From: Streptomyces sp. Ru73
GTDB lineage: Bacteria > Actinomycetota > Actinomycetes > Streptomycetales > Streptomycetaceae
Length of the DNA: 36,662 bases
Direction: 5' to 3'
NCBI RefSeq assembly: GCF_002920575.1
Contig: NZ_PQSQ01000082.1
Coordinates: forward strand, 1 to 36,662
How positions within the stretch are numbered: the first letter of the stretch is position 1; the number at the start of each line of letters is the position of its first letter. Position numbers and translations under genes: made by a program. Below, one piece after another: positions 21,576-29,052 of the stretch. Below the pieces are notes generated by a model. That model was not told the origin of the DNA and searched no databases. It was given only the letters and a program-made list of their open reading frames with translations.

Positions 21576-22832
21576 CTGAACACCCCCCTCGCGGAAACGC
21601 TGTCCGCGGCCCTGCTCGTCGTCGTGCTCGTGTGCGCGGTGGTCCGGCCGTTCGGTCTGCCGGAGGCTGCCGTCGCGGTGCCGGCCGCCGGTGTCGTCAT
21701 CGGGACCGGTGCGATCCCGCTGGATCATGTGCGGGAGGAGACCGCGCGGCTGGGGCCGGTGGTCGGCTTCCTCGCCGCGGTACTGGTGCTGGCCCGGCTC
21801 TGTGCCGACGAGGGACTGTTCGAGGCGTGCGGTGCCTGGATGGCGCGCGCGGCCGCGGGCCGGCCCCGGCGGCTGCTGGCCGCGGTCTTCGTGCTGGCCT
21901 CGGCGATCACGGCCGTACTGAGCCTGGATGCCACCGTGGTGCTGCTCACGCCGGTGGTCTTCGCGACCGCGGCCCGGCTGGGTGCGCGGGCGCGCCCGCA
22001 CGTGTACGCGTGCGCGCATCTGTCGAACACCGCGTCGTTGCTGCTGCCGGTCTCCAATCTGACCAATCTGCTCGCGTTCGCGGCGAGCGGGCTGAGCTTC
22101 ACCCGGTTCGCCGCGCTGATGGTGCTGCCGTGGCTGGTGGCGATCGGTACCGAATACGTGGTGTTCCGGCGCTGGTTCGCGGCCGACCTGGAGGCGGCGG
22201 TGCCGGCGGCGGGCGGTGCGGAGCCGCCGGACGTGCCGGTGTTCGCGGTGGTCACCGTGGCCTGCACGCTGGCCGGTTTCGTGGTCACCTCGGCGTTCGG
22301 CGTCGAGCCGGCGTGGGCGGCCGCGGCCGGTGCGCTGGTGCTGGCCGTCCGGACGCTGGCCCGGCGCCGGACGACCGTGCGGGCCCTGCTGGGTTCGCTG
22401 TCGCTGCCGTTCCTGGCCTTCGTGCTGGCGCTGGGCGTCGTGGTGCGCGCGGTGGTGGACAACGGGCTGGCCGGGGCGCTCGGCCGGCTGGTGCCGGACG
22501 GTACGTCGCTGCCGGCGCTGCTCGGTGTCGCGGCGCTGGCCGCGGTGCTGGCCAACGTGATCAACAACCTGCCGGCCGTACTGGTCCTGGTGCCGCTGGC
22601 CGCGCCGGCCGGCCTGGGGCCGGTACTGGCGGTCCTGCTGGGCGTCAACATCGGCCCGAATCTGACCTATGCGGGCTCCCTGGCAACACTCCTGTGGCGG
22701 CGCATCCTCCACGCCCACGACACGGACGTGGTCCTGAAGCAGTTCACCCGCCTCGGCCTGGTCACGGTACCCACCGCCCTGTCCCTCGCCGTGGTGGCCC
22801 TGTGGGGCTCACTGCGACTCCTCGGGAACTGA
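21576..22832 (+). CDS. ArsB/SLC13-like ion permease
   Basis: This protein of about 418 residues has 10 or more hydrophobic segments. Diagnostic segments are SLDATVVLLTPVVFA in the first half, HLSNTASLLLPVSNLTNLLAF, and ANVINNLPAVLVLVPL with LGVNIGPNLTYAGSLATLLWRR in the second half; the last two are typical of ArsB-type arsenite permeases. No arsR, arsC or arsA is nearby, so arsenite export is not supported by context and another anion or a sodium/proton role is possible. The start is unusual: the only good ribosome site (GAAAGGA, 21564-21570) points to CTG at 21576, while the in-frame TTG at 21561 has none. Confidence 0.8.
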   Translation: MNTPLAETLSAALLVVVLVCAVVRPFGLPEAAVAVPAAGVVIGTGAIPLDHVREETARLGPVVGFLAAVLVLARLCADEGLFEACGAWMARAAAGRPRRLLAAVFVLASAITAVLSLDATVVLLTPVVFATAARLGARARPHVYACAHLSNTASLLLPVSNLTNLLAFAASGLSFTRFAALMVLPWLVAIGTEYVVFRRWFAADLEAAVPAAGGAEPPDVPVFAVVTVACTLAGFVVTSAFGVEPAWAAAAGALVLAVRTLARRRTTVRALLGSLSLPFLAFVLALGVVVRAVVDNGLAGALGRLVPDGTSLPALLGVAALAAVLANVINNLPAVLVLVPLAAPAGLGPVLAVLLGVNIGPNLTYAGSLATLLWRRILHAHDTDVVLKQFTRLGLVTVPTALSLAVVALWGSLRLLGN

Positions 22833-22916
22833 GCAAAAGCGGCCGGGCCGGTTGGCACCGCGGCGGCGCAGCGCGACGAGGAGAACGTCGAAGGCGGCCG
22901 CTGTGCCGGGGCGCCG

Positions 22917-23105
22917 GTGATCGGGGCGGAGGGGTGTGCGCATGCCGCCGTGGTGGTGCAGGTGCCCTCGGGGCGGCCGGCCGGTGTTCGGGGCGGTGAG
23001 CTCGCGCCGCGGCTCGTGGAGAGCGCGGAACAGGTGGCGCGGGTGGTGCCGTCGGAGCGGGCGGTGCGGGCGGTGCGGTACGCCGTGGAAGGCGACGAGG
23101 CGTAG
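22917..23105 (+). CDS. Doubtful small ORF, possible gene remnant
   Basis: This is a 62-residue frame starting GTG-ATC and ending RAVRYAVEGDEA. The same frame reads open and protein-like (DEENVEGGRCAGAPVIGAEG) back to the permease stop, so it may be the tail of a decayed gene. There is no ribosome site and no recognised family. It could also be chance in GC-rich DNA. Confidence 0.2.
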   Translation: MIGAEGCAHAAVVVQVPSGRPAGVRGGELAPRLVESAEQVARVVPSERAVRAVRYAVEGDEA

Positions 23106-23142
23106 GAGCGGTGCCGGGCATGTGCCGGTCCTGGCCGGGGTA

Positions 23143-23171
23143 TGGACAGGCCGTTGTCATGGACGCTTAAT
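23143..23171 (+). promoter_or_regulatory. Probable promoter of the metalloprotease gene
   Basis: TGGACA (23143-23148, five of six to the -35 consensus), a 17-bp spacer and CTTAAT (23166-23171, four of six) lie about 65 bp before the ATG. Confidence 0.4.
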
Positions 23172-23236
23172 GTGACTCGCCATCAGCGCGCCGGGCCCCA
23201 CGGTACCGGGCGCTGCCCAGCCGCCCGAGGAGTCCG

Positions 23237-24865
23237 ATGAGATCGAGACCGCACCTCGTCGCCAGCGTCATAGCCACGGCGGCGGCCGCTCTGGTCGCCG
23301 CCGTCCTCCCCTCGACCGCCACCGCCCGGCCGGCCCCCGACCGCGCCGACGCCGTCCGCAGCGCCGACTCCGCGCTCGCCGCGCACGCCACGCAGCTCGC
23401 CCTCACCGCCGCCCAGCGCACCTCCGTACGGGACGTCGTCATCGACCCCGACGGCAGCCGGCACGTCCGCTACGACCGGACCTTCGCCGGCCTTCCCGTG
23501 CTCGGCGGCGACCTGGTCGTCCACCTCTCCCCCGACGGGACGTACGAGGGCGCCTCCCGCGCCACCCGCAGCGACCTCGCCGTCCCCACCGTCAAGCCCG
23601 CCGTCAGCGCGGAGAAGGCCGCCGGACTGGGCACCTCCGCGCTCCGCGCCGCGCACCCCGGCACCGCGCTGCGCAAGGTCACCGCCAAGCCGCTGCTGGT
23701 CGTCGACGCGCTGCACGGGGCGCCGCAGCTGGCCTGGCGGACCACCGCCGCCGGACAGGACGCCAAGGGCAACCCCGAGGCGCACGTCGTGCTCACCAAC
23801 GCCCGCACCGGCAAGCGGATCGACGCCTGGGACCGGCTGGAGACCGTGACCGGCGACGGCAAGTCGCTCTACAGCGGGACCGTGCCGCTGGAGACCACCA
23901 GCTCGGGCGGAACGTATCAGCTCAAGGACGCCACGCGCGGTGGCACGTACACCGGCGACGCGCAGAACAAGACCGACTCCTGCATCCTCAACATCTGCTG
24001 GGGCCGCGCCCCCGCCACCCTCTTCACCGACGCCGACAACCACTGGGGCAGCGGCACCACGGCCGACCGCTCCTCGGCCGCGGTGGACGCCCAGTACGGC
24101 ACGGACACCACCTGGGACTACTACAAGAACGTGCACGGGCGGAACGGGATCGCCGGGGACGGCAAGGGCTCGTACAACCGCGTGCACTACGGCAACGGCT
24201 ACAACAACGCGTTCTGGGACGACAGCTGCTTCTGCATGACGTACGGCGACGGCGACGGCAAGGTCTTCGGGCCGCTGGTCGCGCTGGACGTGGCCGGGCA
24301 CGAGATGTCGCACGGCGTCACCTCCGCGACCGCGAACCTCACCTACAGCGGGGAGTCCGGCGGGCTGAACGAGGCGACGTCCGACATCTTCGGGACGCTG
24401 GTGGAGTTCTACGCGAAGAACGCGAACGACCCCGGTGACTACCTCATCGGCGAGAAGATCGTCCGGCCGGACTTCGGGCAGGCCGCGCTGCGCTACATGG
24501 ACAAGCCGTCCAAGGACGGCAAGTCACCGGACTGCTGGAACTCCTCGGTGAAGAACCTCGACGTGCACTACTCGTCCGGCATCGCCAACCACTTCGCCTA
24601 CCTGCTCGCCGAGGGCAGCGGCAAGAAGGAGATCGGCGGCGTCACCCATGACTCCCCGACCTGCAACGGCACGACGGTGCAGGGCATCGGCAAGGACAAG
24701 CTCGGCAAGATCTGGTACCGCGCGCTCACGGTCTACATGACCTCCGGCACCAATTACGCCGCGGCGCGCACCGCCACGCTCAACGCGGCGAAGGACCTGT
24801 ACGGCGCGGACAGCGCCGAGCAGAAGGCCGTGGCCGCCGCCTGGTCGGCGGTCTCCGTCGGCTGA
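23237..24865 (+). CDS. Secreted thermolysin-type (M4) metalloprotease precursor
   Basis: This 542-residue preproprotein has an N-terminal signal peptide (positive MRSRPH, hydrophobic 8-24, likely cut after A30). A propeptide of about 175 residues with FTP/PepSY-like parts (YDRTFAGLPVLGGDLVVH) follows. The mature enzyme begins near residue 205. The zinc motif HEMSH is at 355-359 and the third ligand E379 lies in GGLNEATSD. Calcium-site Asp/Asn residues are frequent around 265-340. The ATG follows GAGGAG. It would be exported and digest extracellular protein. Streptomyces typically make such neutral proteases during aerial growth; no regulator is adjacent. Confidence 0.93.
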   Translation: MRSRPHLVASVIATAAAALVAAVLPSTATARPAPDRADAVRSADSALAAHATQLALTAAQRTSVRDVVIDPDGSRHVRYDRTFAGLPVLGGDLVVHLSPDGTYEGASRATRSDLAVPTVKPAVSAEKAAGLGTSALRAAHPGTALRKVTAKPLLVVDALHGAPQLAWRTTAAGQDAKGNPEAHVVLTNARTGKRIDAWDRLETVTGDGKSLYSGTVPLETTSSGGTYQLKDATRGGTYTGDAQNKTDSCILNICWGRAPATLFTDADNHWGSGTTADRSSAAVDAQYGTDTTWDYYKNVHGRNGIAGDGKGSYNRVHYGNGYNNAFWDDSCFCMTYGDGDGKVFGPLVALDVAGHEMSHGVTSATANLTYSGESGGLNEATSDIFGTLVEFYAKNANDPGDYLIGEKIVRPDFGQAALRYMDKPSKDGKSPDCWNSSVKNLDVHYSSGIANHFAYLLAEGSGKKEIGGVTHDSPTCNGTTVQGIGKDKLGKIWYRALTVYMTSGTNYAAARTATLNAAKDLYGADSAEQKAVAAAWSAVSVG

Positions 24866-24887
24866 CCGCACGCTCCGCAGATCCCTG

Positions 24888-24916
24888 CCGGCCGGGCGGC
24901 CGCTCCGCCCGGCCGG
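24888..24916 (+). terminator. Strong hairpin terminator after the protease gene
   Basis: CCGGCCGGGCGG and CCGCCCGGCCGG form a perfect 12-bp stem with a 5-base loop, starting 23 bases after the stop codon. No T-run follows. It ends only 14 bases before the next gene's ATG, so it could also affect that gene's translation. Confidence 0.7.
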
Positions 24917-24930
24917 TACGGTTGCCGACC

Positions 24931-25482
24931 ATGTCCGAGAGCACCCTGTGGACCCTGTCGATCGCCGCGGTCACCGGCGGCACCGCCGTCCTCGCCAGCT
25001 GGGTCACCAGCCGCGGCAGCACCCGCGCGGCCCGCATCCAGGCCGAGACCGCGGCCGAGACCCAGCGCCGCGAACGCCTCCGCGAGAGCCGCCGCACGGC
25101 CTACCTCGAACTGATCGAGCAGGCGCACCGCATGGGCGAGCTGTTCTGGGAGGTGTCGGACGTGCTGCGGCAGCCGGCCGCCGACGCGGACACGGCGGCG
25201 CTGCAGCGGCTGAGTGAGCGTCAGACGGCCGAGTACGCCACGCTCCGCCGGTGCGTGCGGGTGGTGGAGCTGGAGGGGCCGCGGCCGGCCGCCGAGGCGG
25301 CGCTGGTCGTCCAGAAGTCCACCCGCGCATTCCACGCCGCGATCCAGCAGGCTCTGCACGCCGGTGCCGACCCGGACGACTGGGAAGCCGCCGAGCAGCG
25401 GTTCGACGCCGCCTACTCGCCCTTCTGGAGGGCGCTGGAAGCCTTCGTGGACACCGCGCGCGAGGCCCACCAGGGTCCCTGA
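24931..25482 (+). CDS. Hypothetical protein with N-terminal membrane anchor and coiled coil
   Basis: This 183-residue protein starts MSESTLWTLSIAAVTGG. One hydrophobic segment (about 5-26) is followed by an Arg/Glu-rich helix (about 30-75) likely to form a coiled coil in the cytoplasm. Proteins of this layout are common in Streptomyces but I cannot assign a function. The ATG at 24931 is preferred over the TTG three codons upstream. The ribosome site is weak and the hairpin of the previous terminator lies immediately upstream. Confidence 0.65.
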   Translation: MSESTLWTLSIAAVTGGTAVLASWVTSRGSTRAARIQAETAAETQRRERLRESRRTAYLELIEQAHRMGELFWEVSDVLRQPAADADTAALQRLSERQTAEYATLRRCVRVVELEGPRPAAEAALVVQKSTRAFHAAIQQALHAGADPDDWEAAEQRFDAAYSPFWRALEAFVDTAREAHQGP

Positions 25483-25493
25483 ATCCGACATCG

Positions 25494-25507
25494 GGCCCGG
25501 CCGGGCC
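25494..25507. terminator. Palindrome between convergent genes
   Basis: GGCCCGG-CCGGGCC is a perfect 14-bp palindrome in the 29-bp gap between the hypothetical gene and the AraC gene. With no loop it would form only a strained hairpin, so the terminator call is weak. Confidence 0.3.
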
Positions 25508-25511
25508 GCCG

Positions 25512-26534
25512 TCAGCCGCGGTGCGCCTGCGAGGGGAGCCTGCCGTACCGCGACTGGTAGGCGGCGGCGAAGCGGCCCAGGTGCGTGAAGCCCCAGCGGC
25601 CCGCGACCTCGGTGACCGAGACGGCCGGGCCGAACCGGACCAGGTCGGCGTGGGCGCGCTCCAGCCGCAGCCGCCGCAGGTACGCCATCGGCGTCGTCTC
25701 CAGGTGCTGCTTGAAGCCGGCCTGCAGGGAGCGCGGCCCCACCCCGGCGAGGCGGGCCAGCTCCCGCACGGTGAACGGGTGCGCCGGATCGGCCTGCATC
25801 GCGTCCACGGCCCGCTTGACCGGGCGCGGGCAGGTACGCGTGGCCGGGTCGGCCAGCTCCTCGCGGTACTGGTGCGGCGTGGCGTACAGCATCGCGGTGA
25901 GCAGCGAGTCGGCGAAGCTCGCGGCCACCGGCGGGTGGTCCAGCAGGCCGGAGGGCTCGGCCAGTTCGCCGGCGACGGTCCGGGCCAGCGCGGCCAGGGT
26001 GCGCCCCCGGCCGTTGAGCAGGTCCAGCCCGCCGGGGAAGTGCAGCGGCCGTACGGGATGTTCGAGGAATTCCTCCAGGGCAGCCTCCACCGCATGCCGG
26101 TCGAAGCTGAGGGCCAGCACCTCGGCCTCGGCGTCCAGCTCGCCGGCGAGCGCGCCGGTCGGCTCGAAGACCGGGACCCGGCCCTCGGCGGCCGTCGCCC
26201 GGAACACCTCGCCCCGGTGCGACTGCACCGCCTGCCCGCCGACCGGGACGTTGACGTGGTAGGCGACGCCCAGGCCCTCGCTCCTGCTGAGCACGTCGGT
26301 GCCGTAGGCGACGCTGGCGACGGTCACCGGGCCGAGGCGCACGGCGCTCGTGGTGAAGTCGAAGTCCTCCGGCGCCACGAGCGGGTCCAGCATCACGGGG
26401 TAGGACAGCGCGTCGGCGATCCAGGCGCGGGCCCGTTCGACGTCCGTCGTGCGGAACGGCGGCGTACGGCCCGCCGTCACCGTCCCGCCGCCCGCCGTCG
26501 TCCGCAGCGTCCCGCTGCCGCGTTCCCCCGTCAT
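25512..26534 (-). CDS. AraC-family transcriptional regulator (AraC_binding_2 type)
   Basis: This 340-residue regulator's N-terminal domain (about 30-200) resembles the AraC_binding_2 type, with SAVRLGPVTVASVAYGTDV and VNVPVGGQAVQSHRGE. The C-terminal double helix-turn-helix is clear: HPFTVRELARLAGVGPRSLQAGFKQHL, then TPMAYLRRLRLERAHADL, then VAGRWGFTHLGRFAAAYQSRYG. The ATG at 26534 has GGGAG just upstream. It is divergent from the GAF-ANTAR gene and lies 1 kb from the end of the choline operon. It may respond to choline or betaine, but position alone is weak evidence. Confidence 0.85.
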   Translation of the reverse strand: MTGERGSGTLRTTAGGGTVTAGRTPPFRTTDVERARAWIADALSYPVMLDPLVAPEDFDFTTSAVRLGPVTVASVAYGTDVLSRSEGLGVAYHVNVPVGGQAVQSHRGEVFRATAAEGRVPVFEPTGALAGELDAEAEVLALSFDRHAVEAALEEFLEHPVRPLHFPGGLDLLNGRGRTLAALARTVAGELAEPSGLLDHPPVAASFADSLLTAMLYATPHQYREELADPATRTCPRPVKRAVDAMQADPAHPFTVRELARLAGVGPRSLQAGFKQHLETTPMAYLRRLRLERAHADLVRFGPAVSVTEVAGRWGFTHLGRFAAAYQSRYGRLPSQAHRG

Positions 26535-26653
26535 TCCGCTCCCGTTCTCCGTGCGTTCGTCCTCAGCGCGCGGTGAGCAGCCGACTGCGCTTCGTGTACA
26601 CATGCTACGCAAAGTGGATATCGGCGGGTCCCCCTCGGGCATTGACTGTCCGG

Positions 26654-27493
26654 ATGGAGGCTTTCCCCGCCCCGCGTCTCCCCGCGGACGCGGCAGATCC
26701 GGCCGGGCCGATCCGCCCTGTCGCCGCCCTCGCACCGTGCGAGCAGGAGCGGCTGCTGACCCGTGCGCTGCTGGACCTCGCCTCTTCCGCCGGCCGGGAG
26801 CCCGCCCGCCATGCCACGTGCCTGATCGAGTACGTGACCCTGCTGGGCGGCCGGCCCGCGCCGGAGGCCGTGGCCGTGCTGGCCGGCCGGCCGCCCGTCA
26901 CCGCCTCCTCGGGACGGCGGGCCGAGGCGCTGCGGGAGCTGGAGGACCGGCTCGGTGAGGGCCCGGCGCGGGACTGCCTGTCCGGCGGCCCGGCGTACGA
27001 GACGGCGCTCACGGGCCAGGGGGCGGCGCGCTGGCCGCGGTTCGCCGCGCGGGCACGGGAGCTGGGGGTGCGCCGGATCACGGCGCTGCCGCTGACGGCT
27101 GCGGGGCCCGAGGACGCGCCCGCCTCCCCCGGTACCGCGGCGGACACCGGGCCCGTGCCCGCCCTGGGGGTCCTGGTGCTGTACCACGACACGGCCGCCG
27201 GGCAGCCGGCGGAGCGGGCTGCGGCGCTGCGGGCGCTGGCCGAGGCCGCCGCGCTGCACCTGCGGCACCGGCGGGTGTGCGAGCAGGCCGGGCAGCTGGA
27301 GCGGGCGCTGCGGAGCCGGGTCGTCATCGAGCAGGCCAAGGGGATGCTCGCGGAGCGTTTCGGGGTGCCGGCGGACGCGGCGTTCGCGGAGCTGCGCCGG
27401 TACGCGCGAGCGCACCAGCGCAGCCTCCACGACCTGGCGCGCTCGGTCGTCGAGGGCGCGCCGCCCGCCCCGTTCCGCAGGGAGGGGAGTTAG
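26654..27493 (+). CDS. GAF-ANTAR domain RNA-binding regulator
   Basis: This 279-residue protein has a GAF-like sensor segment (about 35-215), including EALRELEDRLGEGPARDCL and RRITALPLTAA. The C-terminal ANTAR domain is RSRVVIEQAKGMLAERFGVPADAAFAELRRYARAHQRSLHDLARSVV. ANTAR proteins bind nascent RNA hairpins and prevent termination. No matching two-hexaloop target was identified here. The ATG at 26654 has no ribosome site, so the mRNA may be leaderless or the start misplaced. Its last four bases overlap the end of the convergent choline oxidase gene. Confidence 0.8.
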   Translation: MEAFPAPRLPADAADPAGPIRPVAALAPCEQERLLTRALLDLASSAGREPARHATCLIEYVTLLGGRPAPEAVAVLAGRPPVTASSGRRAEALRELEDRLGEGPARDCLSGGPAYETALTGQGAARWPRFAARARELGVRRITALPLTAAGPEDAPASPGTAADTGPVPALGVLVLYHDTAAGQPAERAAALRALAEAAALHLRHRRVCEQAGQLERALRSRVVIEQAKGMLAERFGVPADAAFAELRRYARAHQRSLHDLARSVVEGAPPAPFRREGS

Positions 27494-29052
27494 CGGGCGT
27501 CCTCCTTCAGCAGGTCGGCGCACTTCTCGCCGATCATCATGGTGGTGATGCACGGGTTGACGGTGACCAGGTCCGGCATGACCGAGCCGTCCGCGACCCG
27601 CAGCCCCTGGATGCCCTTGACGCGGAGCCGGGCGTCCAGCGGTGCCATGGCGTCGTCGTCGGCGCCCATCTTCACCGTGCAGGCCGGGTGGTAGACGGTG
27701 TTGTGGGTCTTGGTGAGGTAGTCCAGCAGCTCCTCGTCGGTGCGGGCGTCCGGGCCGGGGGCCAGTTCGGCGCCCGCCCAGTCCGCGAGCGCCGGCTGGG
27801 CGGCGATCTCGCGGGCGAGCCGCAGGCCGTGGGTCATCACCCGTACGTCGTGCTCGTGGGTGAAGTAGCGCGGGTCGACCTTGGGCTTGTCGCGGAAGTC
27901 GCGGGTGCGCAGCCGGACGGTGCCGCGGGAGCGGGCGCGGGTGACGTTCGGGGTGAGGCAGAAGGCGTTCTCGGACGTGGGGTAGCCGTACCGGGCGGTG
28001 TTCATGTCGAAGGGCACGGAGCCGTAGTGGAACATCAGGTCGGGGCGGTCCAGGCCCGGTTCGGTGTCGGCGAAGATGCCGATCTCCCACCACTGGTTGG
28101 AGCTGGTCACCATGGGCTGCTTCGCCTCCCACATGATGACGCCCTCGGGGTGGTCCTGGAGGTTCTCGCCGACGCCCGGGGAGTTGACGACGACGTCCAC
28201 GCCGGTGTCGCGGAGGTGTGCCGCGGGCCCGATGCCGGAGAGCATCAGCAGCTTGGGGGTGTCGATGGCGCCGCAGGAGACGACGACCTCGCGGCGGGCC
28301 CGGACGGTGCGGGTGTGGATGAGGTCGGGGTCGAGGTAGTCGACGCCGTCGCAGCGGCGGTTGGCGTCGATGAGCAGCCGCTTGGCGCGGACGCCGGTAC
28401 GGACCTCCAGGTTGGGGCGCTTCCCGAGGACGGGGTGGAGGTAGGCGACGGACGAGGACTGGCGGATGTTGTTCTCGTCGGAGTTGATCTGGAACCAGTT
28501 GGCGCCGCGGATCACGGTCTGGCCCGTGTTGAACGGGGTGGTGGGGATGCCCTGCTGGGCGCAGGCTTCCAGGAGGGCGCTGCCGCAGGGGTCGGCGGGC
28601 TTGATCGTGCGGAGGGTGACGGGTCCGGTGCGGCCGTGGTGGTCGCCGGGCGCGTCGTTGGACTCCAGCCGCCGGTAGAGCGGGAAGGTGTCGGCGGCGC
28701 CCCAGCCGGTACAGCCGCTGGCCGCCCAGTCGTCCAGGTCCTCGGCGGGGGCCCAGAAGGCGATACAGGAGTTGTGGGAGGAACAGCCGCCGAGGACGCG
28801 GGCTCTGGCGTGCCGCATGAAGCTGTTGCCGTTCTCCTGCGGCTCGACCGGGTAGTCCCAGTCGTATCCGGACTCCAGCAGGCCCATCCAGCGTTCCAGG
28901 CGCAGCACGTCGTCGTCGCCGACGTCGGAGGGGCCGGCCTCCAGGAGGCAGACGGTGACGGAGGGGTCCTCGCCGAGCCGGGCGGCGACGACGTTGCCGG
29001 CCGTGCCGCCGCCGACGATGACGTAGTCGAACTCTTCGGCCTCACTGGGCAT
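27490..29052 (-). CDS. codA: Choline oxidase (GMC family)
   Basis: This 520-residue GMC flavoprotein oxidises choline via betaine aldehyde to glycine betaine using oxygen and releasing hydrogen peroxide. FAD-binding VIVGGGTAGN is at 11-20. H93 in GGCSSHNSCIAFWAP matches the histidine that carries covalent FAD in Arthrobacter globiformis choline oxidase. H455 (VYHPACT) and N499 (TVNPCIT) are 44 residues apart, as are the catalytic H466/N510 there. Segments such as EAKQPMV, QWWEIGIF and HYGSVPFDMNT also match my memory of that enzyme closely, favouring oxidase over the BetA dehydrogenase. The ATG lies 11 bases inside the upstream permease gene. It is the last gene of the operon. Confidence 0.88.
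   Translation of the reverse strand: MPSEAEEFDYVIVGGGTAGNVVAARLGEDPSVTVCLLEAGPSDVGDDDVLRLERWMGLLESGYDWDYPVEPQENGNSFMRHARARVLGGCSSHNSCIAFWAPAEDLDDWAASGCTGWGAADTFPLYRRLESNDAPGDHHGRTGPVTLRTIKPADPCGSALLEACAQQGIPTTPFNTGQTVIRGANWFQINSDENNIRQSSSVAYLHPVLGKRPNLEVRTGVRAKRLLIDANRRCDGVDYLDPDLIHTRTVRARREVVVSCGAIDTPKLLMLSGIGPAAHLRDTGVDVVVNSPGVGENLQDHPEGVIMWEAKQPMVTSSNQWWEIGIFADTEPGLDRPDLMFHYGSVPFDMNTARYGYPTSENAFCLTPNVTRARSRGTVRLRTRDFRDKPKVDPRYFTHEHDVRVMTHGLRLAREIAAQPALADWAGAELAPGPDARTDEELLDYLTKTHNTVYHPACTVKMGADDDAMAPLDARLRVKGIQGLRVADGSVMPDLVTVNPCITTMMIGEKCADLLKEDAR

Larger units (their letters stand above)
22833..23236. other. 404-bp stretch with only a doubtful small ORF
   Basis: Between the permease and the protease I see no confident gene. 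It holds a small GTG-started frame (22917-23105) with plausible composition, and near its right end the probable protease promoter. Confidence 0.5.

Noticed and set aside
21332..21700. Upstream extension of the SepF-like protein to 252 residues
   Set aside because: The GTG at 21331 has an excellent ribosome site and begins the recognisable protein; the extension crosses a good promoter -10.
21576..22832. Arsenic resistance operon
   Set aside because: Only the permease resembles ArsB; no arsR, arsC, arsA or arsenite methylase is adjacent.
27490..29052. Reading as BetA-type choline dehydrogenase
   Set aside because: The SSHNS histidine and surrounding segments match covalent-FAD choline oxidase better, although a biochemical test would be decisive.
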